Shown one piece after another: positions 18,934 through 28,910 of a stretch of 64,000 bases of DNA; position 1 is the stretch's first letter, and the number at the start of each line of letters is the position of its first letter. The stretch is from positions 1 through 64,000 of the forward strand of contig CDRNVI010000100.1 of assembly GCA_977017575.1 (NCBI GenBank), written 5' to 3'. The notes beneath the pieces are model-generated. The model saw only the letters and a program-made list of their open reading frames with translations, made no database searches and was not told the origin of the DNA. Both the position numbers and the translations under genes were made by a program. This DNA is from Paramoeba atlantica. Lineage: Eukaryota > Discosea.

Positions 18934-20403
18934 TACATCGTTTTCGACAAAAAAAAGATTTTCATGCCAAAAATGCGAAATTTTGGGCGAATTTGGGCCG
19001 TTTTTGAAACCAAATACAGTTGATAATTTTTATAGATACAGTTGATAATTTTTTAAGAGTCTTCATCACATAGAATAATAATTTTTTTAAGATTATCATT
19101 ATTAATGACAGGGGGAGTACACTTTCTTAAAATAATTTCAAATTTTTATGAAATCGTTTTTTGTGTTCCCTAGGCATACGCTAACTAGTAAACTAGTAAT
19201 TACTATAGTAATTACTATGAGCTACTACTTTTGAGTCTTCCCATGAAGGTTGTTACCATTTTAAAAACACAGTTATTTTTGAAATTTCATTTCATTGTTT
19301 TATGGCGGATATGTTATTAACTTTAGCGGTATCTGCAGTGTCTCTCATATTAATAAAATTATTAGCTATTGACTTCTTATTGTCTGTCTGGAAGTTGAAC
19401 CAATCGTTGAAAGGGAACCCGGAAATGAAGTTTCTACACCTGTGCCAAGCAACACTCGTCGACGACAAAGGCCTTCTGCAGAAGAGCATCGCGAGCGTGC
19501 TGTTGCCATTTCTAATCGACTTAAAGAAAATCCCACTCAAGTTGCCCTTACTAATGAAGCCCATGAAGCCCACGGCGCTCTCCCGCCGTGCTCCCCGCCA
19601 CGCTCCTGCCGTGCCACCCGCCACGCTCCCGCCGCGCCACCCGCCACGCTCGTGCCGCACCACCCGTCACGCTCCCTCCCCGCCTCCACTTCCGCCGCCC
19701 CCCTAATGCCCGGCAAAAGATCCTGGCGTCACCCAGCTAGCAGTACGGACTGAGTCCAAATACTTCTTTTGCTGTGCATGTGTGACCGCAAAATCTAATA
19801 CCATGCCTTTCGCCAGAACCCCTCTCTCAAGAGAGCCAGTGGGCAGAAAAACGTCCGCGGGTCTAGTGAGAGCGCCTCCTGGGCCACGGTTTCCCAGACT
19901 CTTTTCTCTCTGTGGTTGAAGAAAGGCCTTGCTGCGGAAAGATGCGAATTGGTGTGCCAGGGCGTTGTGTCGAGCTATCAAACCGTGTCCGTTTTTACAT
20001 AATAATCATACCCTGGACTTAGCTCCGAGTAAATTAAGCATCATTAAGCACAACTAAACATTTTTCTCTTCCATGTGTAAGTACAATTATGTTTTGCATA
20101 TATAACCCCCCAATGAAAAGTGACCTACCCCTTTATTATAATGGGTACCTGGTTGGGCACCATAATCATTGCAAAGCGGGTTCGAGCCTCCATACCAAAC
20201 CACTCCTCGCAACACATCGATCCCGAGAGTAACCCGCCTTCTATGAGTCAGAGCTTGACTCCAATACGTCAGAACGGGGCAGGAGAGCGAAGAGAAATTT
20301 CAACCGCAGTGGAAAAGAATATTGGTACCTACAATTCGTAGGTTCATGCAGCCAAGCGGCTGTAACTGCTTCGCAGTTGAAAACACCGCGAAAACCAACT
20401 TCA
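18934..20403. other. AT-rich remnants, a solo MITE end and a GC-rich low-complexity patch
   Basis: A right end GACAGGGGGAG followed by TA (19107-19119) matches the Stowaway-like ends of X without an obvious left partner. At 19571-19705 a CCGCC/CACGC-rich imperfect repeat makes long but meaningless frames on both strands. No gene recognised. Confidence 0.5.
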
Positions 20404-20787
20404 TCAGCCCGTCGCTCCGGAAATGTGGACCCTTTGCGGTACAATTTTGACGAGTGCCGCCCTGAATGGCTTCGTAGACACAGTGAAACCAGGGCCTGGG
20501 TGGGGTTTGGGTTCTAGTGGACTTTTAGACTTCCACGTAGACAGAATTTCACGGACAGTCTTTCTGTCCCTGCCAAAATGTTTAGCTAAAGTATGAATCG
20601 AATTTCCTTTTTTATAATGGCGGACAATTTCAAGGCGCTCTGGGAATGCAGGTAATAGGGGGGTCTTACAGGTAATAGGGGGTGTCTTGTTCTTCGGCGA
20701 GTTGGAGTACTGCTCTTTAGTAGATTTAACGGGGGTATCCCTCAAATTTATAGAATTAGAAACCATATTTGAATAAAAAACTCCCAA
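20404..20787 (-). pseudogene. Tc1-like transposase N-terminal fragment
   Basis: 127 codons on the minus strand with an HTH region (ERLEIVRHYKKGNSIHTLAK, RDRKTVREILSTW) but no DDE domain. About 100 bp outside its start lies the inverted-repeat end 20885-21023, so it belongs to a Tc1-like element whose far end is lost. A homologous fragment sits in the element at 21978-22762. Confidence 0.7.
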
Positions 20788-20884
20788 ATTTTTGAAATAT
20801 TGGGATTGTTTGTAAAATTATGCTATTTTTTCGTGTTCTTTTTCTAAATAGCCAGGCAACGCTAGGATAGGGGGGATAGTATTT

Positions 20885-21023
20885 TAGACCCAGGGGGGGT
20901 GATGGGCAAACGAACGGCCGGAAACGCTCTAGTTTTTCGAGATCTGTTGAATGCCGAAGGAATTAGGTCAAAAGCTCTTATGGTGTGCTCAGGAGCCTGG
21001 GGGGGAAACCAGTACCTGGTCTG
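20885..21023 (-). repeat. Solo 139-bp terminal inverted repeat of a Tc1-like element
   Basis: Nearly the same sequence as both ends of the element at 21978-22762, including GAATGCCGAAGGAATTAGGT and a G run, and ending CCTGGTCTG next to TA (21024-21025). It is the outer end of the element containing the fragment at 20404-20787. Confidence 0.75.
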
Positions 21024-21792
21024 TAGAATGGTATGATCTCGAAATCACAGAATACCAAAATTCCTCGTTTAAGCCACATGTACACTTTTACCAGTTGTAG
21101 GAAGGAAAACAGTGTCCCTGTATTAATAATCTATATGCCCAAATTATCACGGCCGAGTTTAAGGTTCACCGAATTGCATTCCTTAGTTATTCGAAAAAAA
21201 TGGTAGCCACAAAAAAGGGAGGTACAATTAGTTATTCTTTTTTTTTCCTTTTATGTCACTGCAATATCGATAAAACCCATCCTCCCTACACACGGTTCAG
21301 CCGCGCGCCACCACGAATGCACACCACATCACTTCGGAGGATTCGGAACACAAGACCCAGAGAAAGAAAATAGAAAGGGAAAGGGAAAAAATTAAGTTCC
21401 TATGATTTAATGACATACCTTCCGCGTGTAAGTGTGTACGTACACGTGTAAGTTAGCCACTTACACACTTTTCTTGTAACACTGTTTTTGTTGATGGGAA
21501 AGCGATCTCGTGTAAACAGGCGCGGAAACACATTCAGTTTAGTTCAATGTAAGGATATAAAGTTCATGTGAAAGGTTTTTAGTCTACACAACTCGCACTT
21601 TCTTTTGGGTTAGATCCTGCAAAAAAACCCGCATGGTGAGGCACACGTACAAATTGACTGAAAAGAAAAGTCATCCCTCTCGGGGAGTAGTACCCCGAAC
21701 GTGTTCCTTCTGGATCTCCCGAATTTCGCTAAGTCTTTGCCGTTGGAGATGCACTGGGTGCGGGTGGGTGCGGCTGGGGATGTTTCAACCCT
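21024..21792. other. No gene; small palindrome
   Basis: AT-rich. A dyad of GTGTAAG/CTTACAC motifs around GTACGTAC lies at 21427-21470. Short open frames here have no family resemblance. Confidence 0.5.
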
Positions 21793-21966
21793 CTAAAGTG
21801 GACAAGGGAGATACTAAAGGCACCTTTGGAAAACCACCACAAAACTGGAACCCTCCCGGTTTGTAGAGCATTCTGATGTAACGAAAGGATCTTTAACGGG
21901 AGATATCGTTCCAGTTTTGTGGTGGTTTTCCAAAAGTGCCTTTAGTATCTCCCTCGTCCACTTTAG
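21793..21966. mobile_element. Foldback MITE, about 174 bp
   Basis: Arms beginning TAAAGTGGAC(A/G)AGGGAGATAC are inverted over about 60 bp each, leaving a loop of about 50 bp. Same family as the element at 40005-40186. The right arm abuts the next Tc1-like element. Confidence 0.75.
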
Positions 21967-21977
21967 CCTGGGTAATA

Positions 21978-22762
21978 CAGTCCAGGTACTGGTTTCCCCC
22001 CCCCCCCCAGGCTCCAGAACACACCGTAAGAGATTTTGACCTAATTCCTTCGGCATTCAACAGATCTCGAAAGACTAGAGCGTTTCCCGCCGTTTGTTTG
22101 CCTATCAGCCCTCCTGGGTCAAAAATATTTAGGAAAAACACGAAAAAATAGCATAATTTTACTAAAAAATCCCAATATTTCAAAAATTTGGGAGTTTTTC
22201 ATTCAAATATGGTTTCTCATTCTATGAATTTGAGGGATACTCCCATCAAATCTACTCAAGACCAGTACTAAAGGCCAGTACAACTCGCCGAAAAGCAAGA
22301 TACCCCCTATTACCCATAAAACGTCACGAAATGCACTCCCAGAGCGCCTTGACCGAATTCTAAAAGAAAATTTGAAACCAGGGACTGAAAAACAGCTCCG
22401 GAAGGCGATAAAGAAAGCCTTTTGTGATGCTTAAGCGTCATTCTTATCGACGCCAATTCTTAATTTGTATAAATTCAGTTCCTAAACGCTTGCGAATTGT
22501 GCGGAGCATTCAAGGAGACCAATGTAGGTATTAATATATAGGAATCTATACACATTTTTTTCATTTTTTACCCCCCCTCGAATTTTTTTTTTTTGAAATT
22601 TGCCAACTTTCACCACGCCCACCTAGGACCCAGGGGGGGTGATGGGCAAAGCAACTGTGGGAAACGCTCTAGCTTTTCGAGATCTGTTGAATGCCGAAGG
22701 AATTAGGTCAAAAGCTCTTACGGCGCGCTCTGGAGCCTGGGGGGGAACCAATACCTGGACTG
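21978..22762 (+). mobile_element. Tc1-like deletion derivative with 140-bp inverted repeats
   Basis: Ends CAGTCCAGGTA(C/T)TGGTT plus a C run, about 140 bp long and roughly 88% identical as inverted copies, flanked by TA (21976-21977, 22763-22764). Inside, a transposase N-terminal fragment beginning at 22209 is followed directly by a C-terminal fragment (SVPKRLRIVRSIQGDQ near 22464-22525). The catalytic middle is deleted. Confidence 0.85.
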
Positions 22763-24076
22763 TATGCCGAAGAATAACTTTATGGTCGAATAGCGCCTAT
22801 CGGGAGCACAGACCGTGAGAACATCGTTTTGGAAGTAACTTCTCATTGCCCTCGTGATTGTAACCATTTTATATACATCAGTCAGCCCATATTCTGTAAC
22901 GATTTAAACTTTTGTACATATCAAAAAAAGTAGTAAGTCATAGTAATTACTGAGGACTACTTCTTCCTTAGTAATTAGGAAACTTAGGAAGGTTCTTCCT
23001 TAGTACTACTTCTACCTTAGTAGTTCTTCCTTAGTACTACTTCTTCCTTAGTAATTAGGAAACTAGAGAACTACTACTTCCTTAGTAATTACTGAAAGCT
23101 TGCGTAAGTAATTCATAAACGGGTGGGTACAATAAGATAATAGGGATACATACGTATTTTCTATAAATTGTCTAGTATCCATTTTGTACTGTTCATATCC
23201 AGATAAAAAATTTCATATCCAGATAAAAAGGGGCGGGTGCGGACGGCCCTTTCGTTAGTTAGTAATTAGTTATTCGGAGACCAAATCAAAATTGAGAAGA
23301 AAGTTATAAATTTAGACATTAAAAGCTGAAGCGGGAAGTCATGTGAAATTGAATTCGAGCAAGTCATCTATATACTATATATCTTTCATTTCATGGATCA
23401 CGCACGAGCCTGTGCCCCCGAATGTCAATTATATAGTAATTACTAGCCGATTAGTAGTAAATTAGTAATTGCTAGTTTACTACTGTAGTTAGGGTATGCC
23501 TAGGGTGATATGTATGAATTTTTTGGATTACTTAGTCAATTTTTTTCTTAAGATTACGGCTAGTATTGCCTTTCTATGGTTTCAATGAACTGCAGAGGTT
23601 GCCCCCGTTTTGAGTGTGCTGCTCAAATTCGCTTGACTTCAGTCGGCTCTGCCACAGAGGAAACGTGTACGCTGTGGATGCTAAGCCACAAACTCACTGT
23701 TAACCAAGTGTATTATGCGCATTATGTTCCGCAGTAAGAAGCATTTTTCTTGTTAGATAATGATCGAAGGGAAAATATCGTCTTTTTAAAAATTCTGAAA
23801 ACTGAATTCAAAATTTTGTACATTATTCGTTCAATCCGACCTTATCTTCTTTATCCCTTACAACTTTCAGTTCCTTGAGAATGGAAGATAAATCTTCAGA
23901 GGAAAGAGTCTCATCCTGAAGAACAGAACTGACACGATGTACCTGATTTCGACGAATAAAAATCCTTCCTTCACGATTGCGAAGGCGGTTTTCTATCGCA
24001 GAAACCAGGTGCTTTTACGCTTTGTGAGTCTTTTCCAAAAGTCGTCCAAACTGTCTTCGATAAGAGCTTGATGTTA
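22763..24076. other. AT-rich spacer with TAGTAATTA-type repeats
   Basis: Several clusters of TAGTAATTACT and CTTCCTTAGTA motifs (22930-23100, 23430-23480) in both orientations. No host gene on the plus strand. The end (23840-24076) holds a minus-strand coding remnant listed separately. Confidence 0.5.
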
Positions 24077-25023
24077 CAGGGGTGAACAGAAATCTTGCCC
24101 CCCCCCCCGTTTTTTTATCCGTTTTTGCTCATCTTTGCAGCATTGGAGAGATCTCGCTTTCCTAGCGAAGGGCTTTGCCGCCTTTTTTTCGTAGGGACCC
24201 CCTGGGACCCCCTAGGTCTAAAAAACATGGTTTTTTGATACCGTTTTTCTGGAGCGCACCCATTTTTTTTACATTTTTTTATGTTTTATAAAATTATGCC
24301 CTTCGCATTTTAGCTCGTTTTAATCGCGTTTGATGAATCTAATTCTCATAGCGAATAGTCTTGCTGCATTTCTTTCTTAATGGCTCCTTAGAGCTCTCAT
24401 GGGATAAAAACATGATTTTTAGCAATTTTTTTTCCTCACGTACATTTTTCCCTTTTGTGAAACTATGAAAACAAGATGTACAAACCCTAAACCCGGTGAG
24501 TATGTTGAGGCATGGAGCGACAAAAGAGAGGACACCCCCCCGATATCACATAAAAGCACTTTTTCTGTACCCCTTTCTGAACAACATTGTGTGGAACAAA
24601 TTTAAGCCACACAACCACGAAACACTCATAGAGGCCGTAAAAAAGGCGTTCAATGCCATAAAAAGATCCTCAGAAAAGCAAAAAGTAATGAATACAATCA
24701 ACTCAGTTCCCAAAAGACTCCGAATAGTATTAGAAAATGACGGCGGACATTCTGGGTACTAATCTATAAAGTTTATATCACGTATTAGTTCTTACTGATC
24801 GGCATCCGCATTTTTCCATGTAATTTTCAAAATTTGAGTTTTCTAAAATCTTGTTTTTGGTCGATTTTCGGGTCGCCGTATGAGCACCAGGGGGTCCCTA
24901 CGAAAAAAAGGCAGCAAAGCCCTTCGCTAGGAAAGCGAGATCTCTCCAATGCTGCAAAGATGAGCAAAAAAGGATAAAAAAATCAAATTTCCAAGGGGGG
25001 GGCAAGATTTCTGTTCACCCCTG
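24077..25023 (+). mobile_element. Tc1-like deletion derivative with about 130-bp inverted repeats
   Basis: Ends CAGGGGTGAACAGAAATCTTG inverted at both sides, extending through GCATTGGAGAGATCTCGCTT and GTAGGGACCCCCTGG, flanked by TA (24075-24076, 25024-25025). A different family from the element at 21978 but with the same plan: long inverted repeats and a gutted transposase. Confidence 0.85.
24496..24762 (+). pseudogene. Tc1-like transposase C-terminal fragment
   Basis: The last 55 codons read NNIVWNKFKPHNHETLIEAV, then KKAFNAIKRSSEKQKVMNTI, then SVPKRLRIVLENDGGHSGY, the usual end of Tc1-type transposases (E at the end of the catalytic core lost). Closely related to the C-terminal fragment near 22464. 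Confidence 0.75.
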
Positions 25024-25219
25024 TATCATCGTGCAATGAGCGGTTCATCCAACGAGCCACAGCTTCGGCTGAGCGAATGAACGTCTTGCTGGGTTCAGTA
25101 GTCTTACATTGACGAATAATACATAAAATATTCGCCGCATACGTAAAACACAGTGGCGTACTTTACGCCCGTATACAGAAGAAAATATTATAAACTTATT
25201 AGGAATTAAAATATTAAGA

Positions 25220-25234
25220 AAAACACCGATTTAG
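25220..25234 (+). promoter_or_regulatory. Putative trans-splice acceptor for gene at 25271
   Basis: ACCGATTTAG with AG at 25233-25234, 36 nt before the ATG, followed by a pyrimidine-rich leader. Weaker tract than others. Confidence 0.35.
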
Positions 25235-25270
25235 CTTTGTTTCTACTCTTACAACACACCGTCTCTCCCC

Positions 25271-25867
25271 ATGATCGTTTCCCCACCACTCCTACATTTC
25301 TCCGATGCCCCGCAGCCCCCGCTCAAGTCATCCAAAACACGCAACGTGGAACTCCCAGACGAATACAATCTTGTGCGTTTTATTGCCAACATCACCAACC
25401 CCCACGCCTCATGGACCACACACAACAAGCAGTGGGATGGCGCGGAACGCGACCTAAAAGGTGCAACCCGAGTCATTGATTGGTTCAGCCGCGGCCTTAG
25501 TGGCACTCTCCAGTGGGAATATCTACCGCGCTCCCTCAAGGAGTTAAATTTTTACGACAACAAGCTATATGGGAGTGTGGATTTGGTCGACCTCCCCCCA
25601 GGGCTCGTGGTGCTGGATCTGTCCTATAACCGATTCTCCGGGTCGCTGGAGTTAACAAAATTGCCGGAGACCATGGAGGAGCTAATCCTGTCCGAGAATC
25701 AATTTGCAGGATGGGTGGATCTAACCCGTCTGCCGCGGCGTCTAAGTACGTTTGCGGTGCGGAATAACGCGGAACTGACGGGGAAACTGGAGCCGGAAAA
25801 GCTGCCGCGGGATATGTCCTACCGGGCGCTGTGGGATACGAAAATTTTAGTCTGTGATCTAGATTAA
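25271..25867 (+). CDS. Small LRR protein (family member B)
   Basis: 198 residues, no signal peptide. It has the family N-terminal block (RNVELPDEYNLVRFIANI..NPHASW) at about residues 24-48, then W-D-G where relatives have C-x-W-D-G-V-x-C; both Cys are absent. LRR units of about 23 residues follow (LP-x-x-L-x-x-L-x-L-x-x-N-x-F-S-G). GC-rich, with wobble bases changing from C-rich at the start to G-rich at the end. Likely cytosolic. Function unknown. Confidence 0.75.
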   Translation: MIVSPPLLHFSDAPQPPLKSSKTRNVELPDEYNLVRFIANITNPHASWTTHNKQWDGAERDLKGATRVIDWFSRGLSGTLQWEYLPRSLKELNFYDNKLYGSVDLVDLPPGLVVLDLSYNRFSGSLELTKLPETMEELILSENQFAGWVDLTRLPRRLSTFAVRNNAELTGKLEPEKLPRDMSYRALWDTKILVCDLD

Positions 25868-26185
25868 GTATGACAGGAAATGTGAGAATGCAAGTGACGG
25901 AATTTCGTGCACTTACAAATGTGTATCATGTACTGTGACACTCCCCCTTGTACTTCGTTGAAAAAAACTGCTTTCACCTAAACCGGGGGTCAGTCTAATA
26001 TTAAGATTGAAAACGCTAATAAACCCCGCGTCATCAATAAGCGAATCGCAGGGTTGTCATAATCACTCGCTTGGGTAATACTGAAATTTTGTTTGAGAAG
26101 CCACCATGAAAAAAATTCAAGTTTTTTTCGGGGGAAAAAAGTCCCCTTTCACCGAAATTTGTTACAGTAAAAGGATATAATCATT
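25868..26185. other. Intergenic spacer
   Basis: AT-rich. A short CACTCCCCCTTGTAC stretch near 25940 resembles a Stowaway-type end but has no partner nearby. Confidence 0.4.
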
Positions 26186-26650
26186 TTACATGATCTGGTG
26201 CACCGTTTCACAAGCCTTCTTGATGCCACGTGTTAATTCAGAATAGTTTTGCAACTGATTTTTGTTGCTAATATGAATACGGGAGTTTGGAAATCTGCCT
26301 TTAATCCATTTGTTCAACACTTGTATGGATCCATACTTGCGTTGTATCTCTACACTCCAGCTATCCCACACACGTGAGATCGCCCGCTTGATTTTGGCCG
26401 TAGATTCCACTCGAACGCGAACACCATTATCTTTTGCTTGCTTTTCGTAAGGGCAAATTTTAGTTCTATCCACATTTTTTGAAAGTTCACCTGAATCCTC
26501 TGAATCTCTGTCATTCGATTTTTCATCCGATTCTTCGGAGCTTTCAGAACCATTATCTTCTTCGGACTCGGCACTGTCACTCGGCCGACTTTCAGAGTCA
26601 CAGTTTTCAGATTTATAAAGCAGAGAATCGCTCAAGTCGGAGGGTTGCAT
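26186..26650 (-). CDS. Hypothetical protein with acidic N-terminus
   Basis: 154 codons from an ATG at 26650. Residues about 18-55 are Ser/Glu/Asp-rich (SAESEEDNGSESSEESDEKS). The remainder is mixed and basic, with predicted helices (IKRAISRVWDSWSVEIQRKY). No family recognised. It is on the strand opposite to all confident host genes and in a region with repeats, so it may be a mobile-element remnant. Confidence 0.35.
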   Translation of the reverse strand: MQPSDLSDSLLYKSENCDSESRPSDSAESEEDNGSESSEESDEKSNDRDSEDSGELSKNVDRTKICPYEKQAKDNGVRVRVESTAKIKRAISRVWDSWSVEIQRKYGSIQVLNKWIKGRFPNSRIHISNKNQLQNYSELTRGIKKACETVHQIM

Positions 26651-26819
26651 ACACCTTCGTCATCCTTAAGAGAGCAAACCTCAACATAATCTTCGACGAC
26701 TCTGTAACATTCGTTGATTACTTCTCCGTGGCTACGCAGCGATAGTGCCGTTAATTGTGAAGCAATAAGGTCCACCAAAAAAATCAGAAAAATTAAAGAA
26801 CCAAAGAAAATCCTTAAAA

Positions 26820-26940
26820 AAATCAAATCTTAATATTGAAGTGAATCTTAATATTAAAGTGTCATTTTAATATTAAAGTGCCAATCTTAATATTAAAGTA
26901 GATCTTAATATTAAACTAACCTTAGTATTGAACTGACTCC
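26820..26940. repeat. AATCTTAATATTAAAGTG tandem repeat
   Basis: About six imperfect copies of an 18-21 bp AT-rich unit (CTTAATATTAAAGTG). Each unit contains the self-complementary TTAATATTAA. No coding potential. Confidence 0.8.
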
Positions 26941-27020
26941 CGGTTTACATGTTCTGTAGTAAATATTTTTTTCAGTCTTTCATACAAAAAATTTGATAGG
27001 AAGTGCCAAGCGAATATTAT

Positions 27021-27033
27021 GTTTCTTTGGCAG
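27021..27033 (+). promoter_or_regulatory. Putative trans-splice acceptor for ZPR1
   Basis: GTTTCTTTGGCAG with AG at 27032-27033, 32 nt before the ATG and followed by a further pyrimidine-rich leader. Confidence 0.5.
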
Positions 27034-27065
27034 GCTTTTCCTTTTTTTCTTCTTTGTGAATATTA

Positions 27066-28745
27066 ATGCCTGAAGTTCCCCAAAATGAGCCAGTTGAGGT
27101 TTCCTCTATGTGCCCTGCTTGCGAAGGAAGTGGCATGACACGAATGCTTCTCACAACTATCCCACATTTTCGCGACGTTTTACTTTCGAGCTTTAGTTGC
27201 GACGACACAAAAGAATGTGGACATACGAACCGAGAAGTACAGTTCGTGGGGACGTTTCCCCCAGAAGGCATAGAAATTACACTGTTGTGTAAAACTCGAA
27301 ACGATCTCAACCGTCAAGTGGTGACATCTCCTCATGCAGAACTTAGAATTCCTGAACTGCAATTAGAGATTCCCCCAAGTTCAAGCATGCGTGGTTCCAT
27401 TCGTACAGTGGAGGGTGTCCTGAAGCAAATTTACAGCGACGTAAAGGAGAGCACGGACCAGCGAACGGATATTGGAGACGAGGAGAAGGTCGCCCTGTGT
27501 GCTTTTCTTGCTCGTGTCGAAGAGTTCATGAACCTCCGGGACGAAACACCTAACCCTTTTACTTTGCTCATAAACGACCCCAGCGGAAATAGCAACATCG
27601 AGGCCATCTACCATACCGGAAATCTAGACCCTCAACTCTCGGAGCGGCACTTTTTCCGTACCCCTGTCCAACGTGAGGCCTTAGGACTGGCCTCCGAACC
27701 CCCTGAACCTGAATACATGGCCTCCGAGTCAACCCCTCCCCCCAAAGACACAACCCCCCAACCAAACAATAAAACGCCTTCCTCATCACCCCCTTCCTCA
27801 TCACCCCCTCATCCCTCTGAGATATCCAACCCCCCACCCATCTCCACAATCCCAACAACCAACCCCACCACCACCCGTACCCCTTCCCAAAACCAATACA
27901 TCAACGCGGGCCAACTCCCCCCCACGACCTCCACCACCCACCCATCCCCTACCACCACCTACCCACCCCCCACTCCCACTCCCACTCCCACTCCCACTAC
28001 TACTACTACTACCGCCACCACCACCAACCACGAACTCCCTACTCCCTCCACTCCCCCCACCCCTCCCCCCGACCCCCCCTCGGTCTACACCCTCTCCGAG
28101 TCCTGCCCCTCCTGCGCCTCCCTCGGCGCCTGCACCATCCACCCCCTTGCCATCCCCCACTTCGGCGACGCCCTCCTCCTCGGGTACGCCTGCCCCCACT
28201 GCGGCTACCGCAGCACGGAGGTCAAGCGCGGCGGGGGGATCGCCCCGCACAAGACCCGGCTCACCCTCACCGTGCGGTCCCCCGCGGACCTGAACCGGGA
28301 CGTGCTGCAGAGCGAGACCGCCCTGGTGCGGGTCCCGGGGCTGGGGCTCGAGATGCACCCCGGCGGGGGGTGGCGCTCGGGGTGCTTCACCACGCTCGAG
28401 GGGCTGCTGACCCGGATGGGGGAGACCCTCCGGGGGACCGCGGCCGCGTTCGTGGCCGGGGACAGTGGGGAGGCGGAGAGGGGGCGGCGGTGGGAGGGGC
28501 TGATGGGGGGGCTGCGGGGGCTGGCGAGCGGGGAGGGGCCGTACCCGTTTCAGGTGGTGCTGGAGGACCCCTCGGGGAATATTTACGTGCAACGGAGGGG
28601 GAGGGAGGGGGTGGAGGTGGGGGAGAATGGGGATGAGCAGTTGGTGGAGGAGAGGATGGTGAGGACGAGGGAGGAGGATGAGGAGTTGGGGATTTTGGAT
28701 ATGAAGACGGAGGGGTATGAGGAGGAGGAGGAGGGGAAGGTGTGA
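27066..28745 (+). CDS. ZPR1: ZPR1 zinc-finger protein
   Basis: 559 residues with the duplicated ZPR1 architecture. Module 1 (about residues 14-215) has CPAC...C..ECGH, followed by the alpha-homology domain with RTVEGVLKQI and a NPFTLLINDPSGNSNI core. Module 2 (about residues 340-535) has CPSC...CPHCGYRSTEV, TTLEGLLTRM and PFQVVLEDPSGNIYV. The linker (about 218-338) is Pro/Thr/Ser-rich with a CCCACT microsatellite. The first finger's second Cys pair is widened (C-DDTKE-C instead of C-x-x-C). ZPR1 binds and helps fold eEF1A and is essential in yeast. Module 1 is of mixed composition, while module 2 is extremely GC-rich with a C-to-G wobble switch near 28170. Identification firm. Confidence 0.95.
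   Translation: MPEVPQNEPVEVSSMCPACEGSGMTRMLLTTIPHFRDVLLSSFSCDDTKECGHTNREVQFVGTFPPEGIEITLLCKTRNDLNRQVVTSPHAELRIPELQLEIPPSSSMRGSIRTVEGVLKQIYSDVKESTDQRTDIGDEEKVALCAFLARVEEFMNLRDETPNPFTLLINDPSGNSNIEAIYHTGNLDPQLSERHFFRTPVQREALGLASEPPEPEYMASESTPPPKDTTPQPNNKTPSSSPPSSSPPHPSEISNPPPISTIPTTNPTTTRTPSQNQYINAGQLPPTTSTTHPSPTTTYPPPTPTPTPTPTTTTTTATTTNHELPTPSTPPTPPPDPPSVYTLSESCPSCASLGACTIHPLAIPHFGDALLLGYACPHCGYRSTEVKRGGGIAPHKTRLTLTVRSPADLNRDVLQSETALVRVPGLGLEMHPGGGWRSGCFTTLEGLLTRMGETLRGTAAAFVAGDSGEAERGRRWEGLMGGLRGLASGEGPYPFQVVLEDPSGNIYVQRRGREGVEVGENGDEQLVEERMVRTREEDEELGILDMKTEGYEEEEEGKV
27958..28022 (+). repeat. CCCACT/ACT microsatellite in the ZPR1 linker
   Basis: Five or six CCCACT hexamers followed by five ACT triplets, in frame and encoding Pro-Thr then Thr repeats. 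Confidence 0.85.
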
Positions 28746-28910
28746 GGGGTGGAAACTGGCTTAGTGAAGAAAGAAGAATTTGAAAAAAAAAGTGTTTCAA
28801 AAAAGATGATTTCGGAGTGGGCGTGTATGTTGTTTAGGTAGTGGAAGGGAAGCGCATACTATTGACTTTGTATTACATGCTTTACCGTATTTTTGTCACA
28901 CCTTTTCTTT

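Larger units (their letters stand above)
23840..25140 (-). pseudogene. Unidentified minus-strand coding remnant split by a Tc1-like element
   Basis: On the minus strand, 25024-25140 and 23840-24076 each read as sensible protein (for example FIRSAEAVARWMN and AIENRLRNREGRIFIRRNQ), and the Tc1-like element 24077-25023 sits between them at a TA. No frame runs through the whole, so it looks decayed. I do not recognise the family. It is one of few host-like coding signals on the minus strand. Confidence 0.4.

Noticed and set aside
19292-19706. Plus- and minus-strand frames over the GC-rich patch
   Set aside because: Low-complexity CCGCC/CACGC repeats generate the open frames; no family features.
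20150-20210. tRNA-like GGGTTCGAGCC sequence
   Set aside because: T-arm stem does not pair properly and no acceptor or anticodon stem could be fitted.
27801-28592. 263-codon minus-strand Gly/Pro-rich frame
   Set aside because: Shadow of the GC-rich second half of ZPR1.
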